Assembly (NCBI GenBank): GCA_900772565.1
Contig: CAAHET010000206.1
Location: 1 to 8,238 of the forward strand
Reading direction: 5' to 3'
DNA: 8,238 bases
Origin: an uncultured Faecalibacterium sp.
GTDB taxonomy: Bacteria > Bacillota > Clostridia > Oscillospirales > Ruminococcaceae
The notes beneath the pieces are model-generated. The model searched no databases, was not told the DNA's origin, and saw nothing but the letters and a program-made list of their open reading frames with translations. Within the stretch, counting starts at the first letter, position 1. Each line of letters starts with the position of its first letter. Positions 5,668 to 8,238 of the stretch are shown here, one piece after another. Both the position numbers and the translations under genes were made by a program.

Positions 5668-6753
5668 ATGGTTAGTTTTCTCACCGAGACCATGGTGTGC
5701 GGGTTTTCTCTGTACCACATTCTGGCCTATTTCCTGATCTATTCCTGCATGGGCTGGTGTCTGGAGGTCATCTATGCCGCCGCCACCACCGGCCAGCTGG
5801 TGAACCGGGGCTTTTTGAACGGCCCGGTCTGCCCCATCTACGGCTTTGGCATGATTATTGTGCTGTTTGCGCTTACGCCCTTGCAGCACAGCGTCCTGCT
5901 GCTGTATCTCGGCGGCGTCATCCTGCCCAGTGCGCTGGAGCTGGTGGGCGGCTGGGCGCTGTATAAGCTCTATCACACCCGCTGGTGGGATTACAGCGAT
6001 TTCCCCTTTAATATCGGGGGCTATATCTGTCTGGAATTCTGCCTGCTGTGGGGCGTGGGCACGCTGGTGGTCATGCGCATCGTGCATCCGGTGGTGGCAG
6101 ACCTTGTAAAGCTCATCCCGCCCTTTGTGGGGGTCATCGTCATGTGCTTTCTGTACGCCGTGTACGCGGTGGACGTGGTGGCTACCGCCATTGCTGCCTC
6201 TGCGCTGGCGGATACGCTGGACACCATGGAGCAGCTGGGCGACAGCATCCATGCCGTCAGCGATGCCATGACCCAGCTGCTGGGCACCACCACCCTGACC
6301 GCCGACCAGAAGCTGGACGAGGGACGGCTGCAATTCAAGCTTGCCGCCGCCGAGGCGCGGGACGCCGCTGAAAAGCGCCCCTCTGCCCGTGAGACCATGG
6401 CCGCCGTCCGCGCCAAGGCCGCCGAAGCCAGCGAAGCTGCCCGCCGTGCCAGCGAGGACGCCCGCCTGAACGCTGCCGAAGCCGCCAACGCCGCCCGTCT
6501 TGCCGCCAAGGGCACTGCCGAGCGCGCCGCCGAGCTGCTGCAATTGGAGCAGCTGGCCGCAGAATTGCAGCAGCGCAGCGAGGAGATGCAGGCGCAGCTG
6601 CTGCGCACACCACGCATCGTGGGCCCCCGCCGTATGCTGCGTGCCTACCCTAAACTGAAGCACGGCAAAAAGCTGCGCAGCCTGCCTACCCTGCGGGAAA
6701 TGCTGCACCGCGCCGGGCAGGAAAACAAGGACGACAACAAGAATACCAAATGA
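5668..6753 (+). CDS. CmpB-family (putative ABC transporter type IV) membrane protein with helical tail
   Basis: A 361-residue protein. The first 180 residues hold about five membrane segments (roughly 12-38, 56-72, 74-96, 117-140, 150-178). They carry motifs of the putative ABC_trans_CmpB family: MGWCLEVIY (28-36), NRGFLNGPVCPIYGFG (46-61), LELVGGW (90-96) and WWDYSDFPFNIGGYICLE (106-123). Residues about 185-312 form a long alanine- and charge-rich helix, likely coiled coil on the cytoplasmic side, followed by a basic stretch with RMLRAYPKLKHGKKLRSL (322-339). No ATPase partner is encoded nearby, so transport is unproven. I chose ATG 5668, with GGAGG (5658-5662) 5 bases upstream; an in-frame GTG at 5662 overlaps that site. 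It is the last gene of the trmB operon, closed by a terminator. Confidence 0.85.
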   Translation: MVSFLTETMVCGFSLYHILAYFLIYSCMGWCLEVIYAAATTGQLVNRGFLNGPVCPIYGFGMIIVLFALTPLQHSVLLLYLGGVILPSALELVGGWALYKLYHTRWWDYSDFPFNIGGYICLEFCLLWGVGTLVVMRIVHPVVADLVKLIPPFVGVIVMCFLYAVYAVDVVATAIAASALADTLDTMEQLGDSIHAVSDAMTQLLGTTTLTADQKLDEGRLQFKLAAAEARDAAEKRPSARETMAAVRAKAAEASEAARRASEDARLNAAEAANAARLAAKGTAERAAELLQLEQLAAELQQRSEEMQAQLLRTPRIVGPRRMLRAYPKLKHGKKLRSLPTLREMLHRAGQENKDDNKNTK

Positions 6754-6762
6754 CCTCTCCGA

Positions 6763-6796
6763 ATGCCGCACCGGCGCTGCCGTGTGTGGCATTTTT
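6763..6796 (+). terminator. Intrinsic terminator of the trmB operon
   Basis: ATGCCGCAC (6763-6771) pairs with GTGTGGCAT (6784-6792), 9 bp with one G-U. The loop can itself pair CGG with CCG, and TTTTTG follows from 6792. It lies 9 bases after the stop of the CmpB-family gene. Confidence 0.8.
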
Positions 6797-6833
6797 GTTG
6801 GAGCTTGTGCAACAGCCCCTTTTGCGTTTGACG

Positions 6834-6883
6834 CCCGCTCCCCACTCTGTCGCTAACGCAACATCTCTCCCCGGCCGGGGAAA
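6834..6883 (-). repeat. Palindromic repeat unit R9
   Basis: Minus orientation: CCCGCTCCCCACTCT, hairpin GTCGC-TAAC-GCAAC (6849-6862, one G-U pair), then ATCTCTCCCCGGCCGGGG. It directly adjoins R10 with no spacer, unlike the other pairs. Confidence 0.75.
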
Positions 6884-6943
6884 GGCGTCCCCTTGGGGGA
6901 GCTGGCTGCGAACGCAGTGAGCAGACTGAGGGGGTATTGGGGC
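6884..6943 (+). repeat. Palindromic repeat unit R10
   Basis: Plus orientation, with arms identical to R4. The central hairpin is CTGC (6906-6909), the 11-base loop GAACGCAGTGA, and GCAG (6921-6924). The loop matches that of R7 (GAACGAAGTGA on the same strand of the unit) at 10 of 11 bases. Confidence 0.85.
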
Positions 6944-6953
6944 AACGGCGTGC

Positions 6954-7002
6954 GCCCTCTCCGTCATCGCTGCGCGATGCCACCTCTCCCAAAGGGAGAG
7001 GC
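6954..7002 (-). repeat. Palindromic repeat unit R11
   Basis: Minus orientation: GCCCTCTCCGT, hairpin CATCGC-TGC-GCGATG (6965-6979, perfect), then CCTCTCCC-AAA-GGGAGAGG. It forms an inverted pair with R12 across an 82-base spacer. Confidence 0.75.
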
Positions 7003-7084
7003 AAGAGCACTGCCGGGAACTTCTTCATTATGCCTAATACTTTAGCAACGAACGTAACGGCTTGGCTCTCCCTGAGAGGAAAGA

Positions 7085-7160
7085 CTTCCCCCGCTCCGGG
7101 GGAAGATGTCACCGTAGGTGACAAAAGGGGGGATCTGGCGCGGGAGCGCCTGAGAGGGCG
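7085..7160 (+). repeat. Double palindromic repeat unit R12
   Basis: Plus orientation with three perfect hairpins: CTTCCCCCG-CTC-CGGGGGAAG (7085-7105), GTCACC-GTA-GGTGAC (7108-7122) and GGCGC-GGGA-GCGCC (7137-7150), then CTGAGAGGG. It has the same overall plan as R7 inverted, but with different stem sequences in the second and third hairpins. Confidence 0.85.
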
Positions 7161-7172
7161 CAGTCTGCCGTC

Positions 7173-7200
7173 TTGCAAATGCACCGGGATGTGCTATAAT
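7173..7200 (+). promoter_or_regulatory. Predicted azlC promoter
   Basis: TATAAT (7195-7200) preceded by TGC (extended -10), with TTGCAA (7173-7178) at 16 bases spacing. The start would be near 7207, giving a leader of about 73 bases. It lies just right of R12. Confidence 0.65.
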
Positions 7201-7279
7201 AACAATTACGCATTACACACAATCTATGTGGGTATATGGGCGCGCCGCCCGCTGTTCCCGCAAAGCAAGGAGCTTTTCT

Positions 7280-8023
7280 ATGCAGCATCTGTCCCGAACC
7301 GTTTCCCTCGCCCTGCCGCACCCCTGTCTGCGGGCGCTGCGGGCGGCTTTCCCGCAGACCATCCCGGTGCTGGCGGGCTATTTTGTGCTGGGGCTGGGCT
7401 ACGGCATCTATGTGCAGTCCTTGGGGCTGCCGGTGTGGATGCCCATGCTCATGGGCACTGTCGTGTACGGCGGCTCGCTGGAGTTTGTGCTGGCAAGCCT
7501 GCTGCTGGGCGCGTTCTCGCCGCTGTCGGCCTTTCTGATGGCGCTGATGATCCAGGCGCGGCACCTTTTCTACGGCCTTGCCATGCTGGAACGCTATAAG
7601 GGCTACGGCTGGCGCAGCTTTTACATGATCTTTGCCATGAGCGACGAGACTTTTTCCATCACCTGCTCGGCAGCGCCGCCGGAAGGGGTGGATAAGGGCT
7701 GGTTCATGTTCTTCATCACTCTGCTGGATCAGCTTTACTGGGTGGGCAGCGCCGGGCTTGGGGCTGCGCTGGGCACAGTGCTGCCCTTTAGCACCGAGGG
7801 CGTGGATTTTGTCATGACCGCAATGTTCACGGTCATCTTCCTGAACCAGTGGGAAAAAGATAAGCAGCACGGCAGTGCCCTCATCGGCCTTGCCGTGCCG
7901 CTGGTGTGCTTGGCGGTATTCGGCTCCGGCAGCTTTCTGCTGCCGTCCATGGGCGGCATTCTGGTGCTGCTGCTGGCTTTGCGCCGTCCGATGGAAAAAG
8001 CAGCCGGGGAGGTAGAAGAATGA
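7280..8023 (+). CDS. azlC: Branched-chain amino acid export permease, large subunit AzlC
   Basis: A 247-residue inner-membrane protein of the AzlC/YgaZ family, which with AzlD/YgaH exports branched-chain amino acids. Hydrophobic segments cover most of the protein (about 27-48, 55-80, 84-102, 143-168, 176-190, 200-235). Family landmarks are FPQTIPVLAGYFVLGLGYGI (24-43), YGGSLEFV (63-70), QARHLFYGLAML (92-103), SDETFS (121-126) and the short loop before LLDQLYWVGSAGLG (148-161). The length is normal. The start is ATG 7280, with AAGGAG (7267-7272) 7 bases upstream; an in-frame upstream extension to 7226 has no ribosome binding site. The stop codon overlaps the azlD start in ATGA. Substrate specificity is inferred from the family only. 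Confidence 0.95.
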   Translation: MQHLSRTVSLALPHPCLRALRAAFPQTIPVLAGYFVLGLGYGIYVQSLGLPVWMPMLMGTVVYGGSLEFVLASLLLGAFSPLSAFLMALMIQARHLFYGLAMLERYKGYGWRSFYMIFAMSDETFSITCSAAPPEGVDKGWFMFFITLLDQLYWVGSAGLGAALGTVLPFSTEGVDFVMTAMFTVIFLNQWEKDKQHGSALIGLAVPLVCLAVFGSGSFLLPSMGGILVLLLALRRPMEKAAGEVEE

Positions 8024-8238
8024 CAGCAGTTCAGATGGGGCTTACCATTGCGGTGTGCACCGCCGCCACCATGCTTACCCGTTTTTTGCCGTTTCTGATC
8101 TTTTCCAGCAAGGAGCAGCAGCCGCCGGAGGTGGTGCGGTATCTGGGCCGGGTGCTGCCCGCAGCCATTTTTGGAATGCTGATCGTCTACTGCCTGAAAA
8201 GCGTCACCCCCTTTGCGGGCAGCCGCGGCATTCCGGAG
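8020..8238 (+). CDS. azlD: Branched-chain amino acid export small subunit AzlD (incomplete at the window edge)
   Basis: The first 73 residues are present and the frame is open to the last base; the usual family length is about 100-110. MTAVQMGLTIAVCTAATMLT begins the first membrane segment, TRFLPFLIF (19-27) is the family motif after it, and YLGRVLPAAIFGMLIVYCLK (41-60) covers the second segment with the AzlD-type LPAAIxGML pattern. The start ATG overlaps the azlC stop by four bases (ATGA), with GGAGG (8008-8012) 7 bases upstream, so the two subunits are translationally coupled and probably made in fixed proportion. Confidence 0.92.
   Translation, partial: MTAVQMGLTIAVCTAATMLTRFLPFLIFSSKEQQPPEVVRYLGRVLPAAIFGMLIVYCLKSVTPFAGSRGIPE

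Larger units (their letters stand above)
6754..7279. other. 526-base intergenic space: terminator, four repeat units, azlC promoter
   Basis: No gene is supported. It holds the terminator of the trmB operon, repeat units R9-R12 (6834-7160), and the azlC promoter and ribosome binding site. The piece between R11 and R12 (about 7003-7084) is spacer with a core GCCGGGAACTTC like the other spacers, plus GCTCTCCCTGAGAGG, which echoes the R11 palindrome. Confidence 0.8.

Noticed and set aside
5413..6792. Minus-strand open frame (459 codons) opposite trmB end, the small gene and the CmpB-family gene
   Set aside because: It spans three well-supported genes and has a Gln/His/Gly-rich shadow composition with no recognisable motif.
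6884..6943. G-quadruplex in the G-run arms of R10 (and R4)
   Set aside because: Only three G-tracts of four or more lie close together on one strand, and each has C-tract partners nearby that favour hairpins.
6645..7184. Open frames on both strands through the 6754-7279 repeats, and similar ones at 2766-3266
   Set aside because: They are built from repeat arms read as protein, with no independent ribosome binding site and no conserved domain.

Overview
The window looks like chromosomal DNA from a GC-rich, gut-type Firmicute of the Oscillospiraceae (Faecalibacterium or a close relative). This is inferred from Clostridia-type proteins, strong GGAGG-like ribosome binding sites, GC-rich codon use, and intergenic spaces filled with G/C-run palindromic repeats. 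No species can be proven from the sequence alone. I found no rRNA, tRNA, CRISPR array, transposase or phage gene.

Layout. Bases 1-123 hold no gene, only an imperfect inverted repeat. On the minus strand follow a protein with a degenerate GGDEF domain (124-930) and, upstream of it, malQ, a GH77 4-alpha-glucanotransferase (1067-2644). Each has its own promoter, and the two promoters look alike. From about 2740 everything reads on the plus strand: an AlaX-type alanyl-tRNA editing hydrolase (3296-4477), trmB tRNA m7G46 methyltransferase (4713-5480), a 59-residue four-cysteine protein overlapping the trmB end (5473-5652), a CmpB-family membrane protein with a long alanine-rich helical tail (5668-6753) closed by an intrinsic terminator, and the branched-chain amino acid exporter pair azlC (7280-8023) and azlD (8020 to the right edge, incomplete).

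How the genes relate. AlaX and TrmB both act on tRNA, and trmB, the small protein and the CmpB-family gene form a tight operon. AzlC and AzlD are the two subunits of one exporter and are translationally coupled. MalQ is ordinary maltodextrin metabolism.

The most unusual content is non-coding. Three intergenic spaces (2645-3295, 4478-4712, 6754-7279) carry twelve recognisable copies of one modular palindromic repeat family. They are mostly arranged as inverted pairs around a short spacer, a layout like REP doublets (REPINs) or small MITEs. The central hairpin differs in sequence between copies but usually keeps its pairing, which suggests selection on a folded RNA or single-stranded DNA. The gap between malQ and the GGDEF gene has none.
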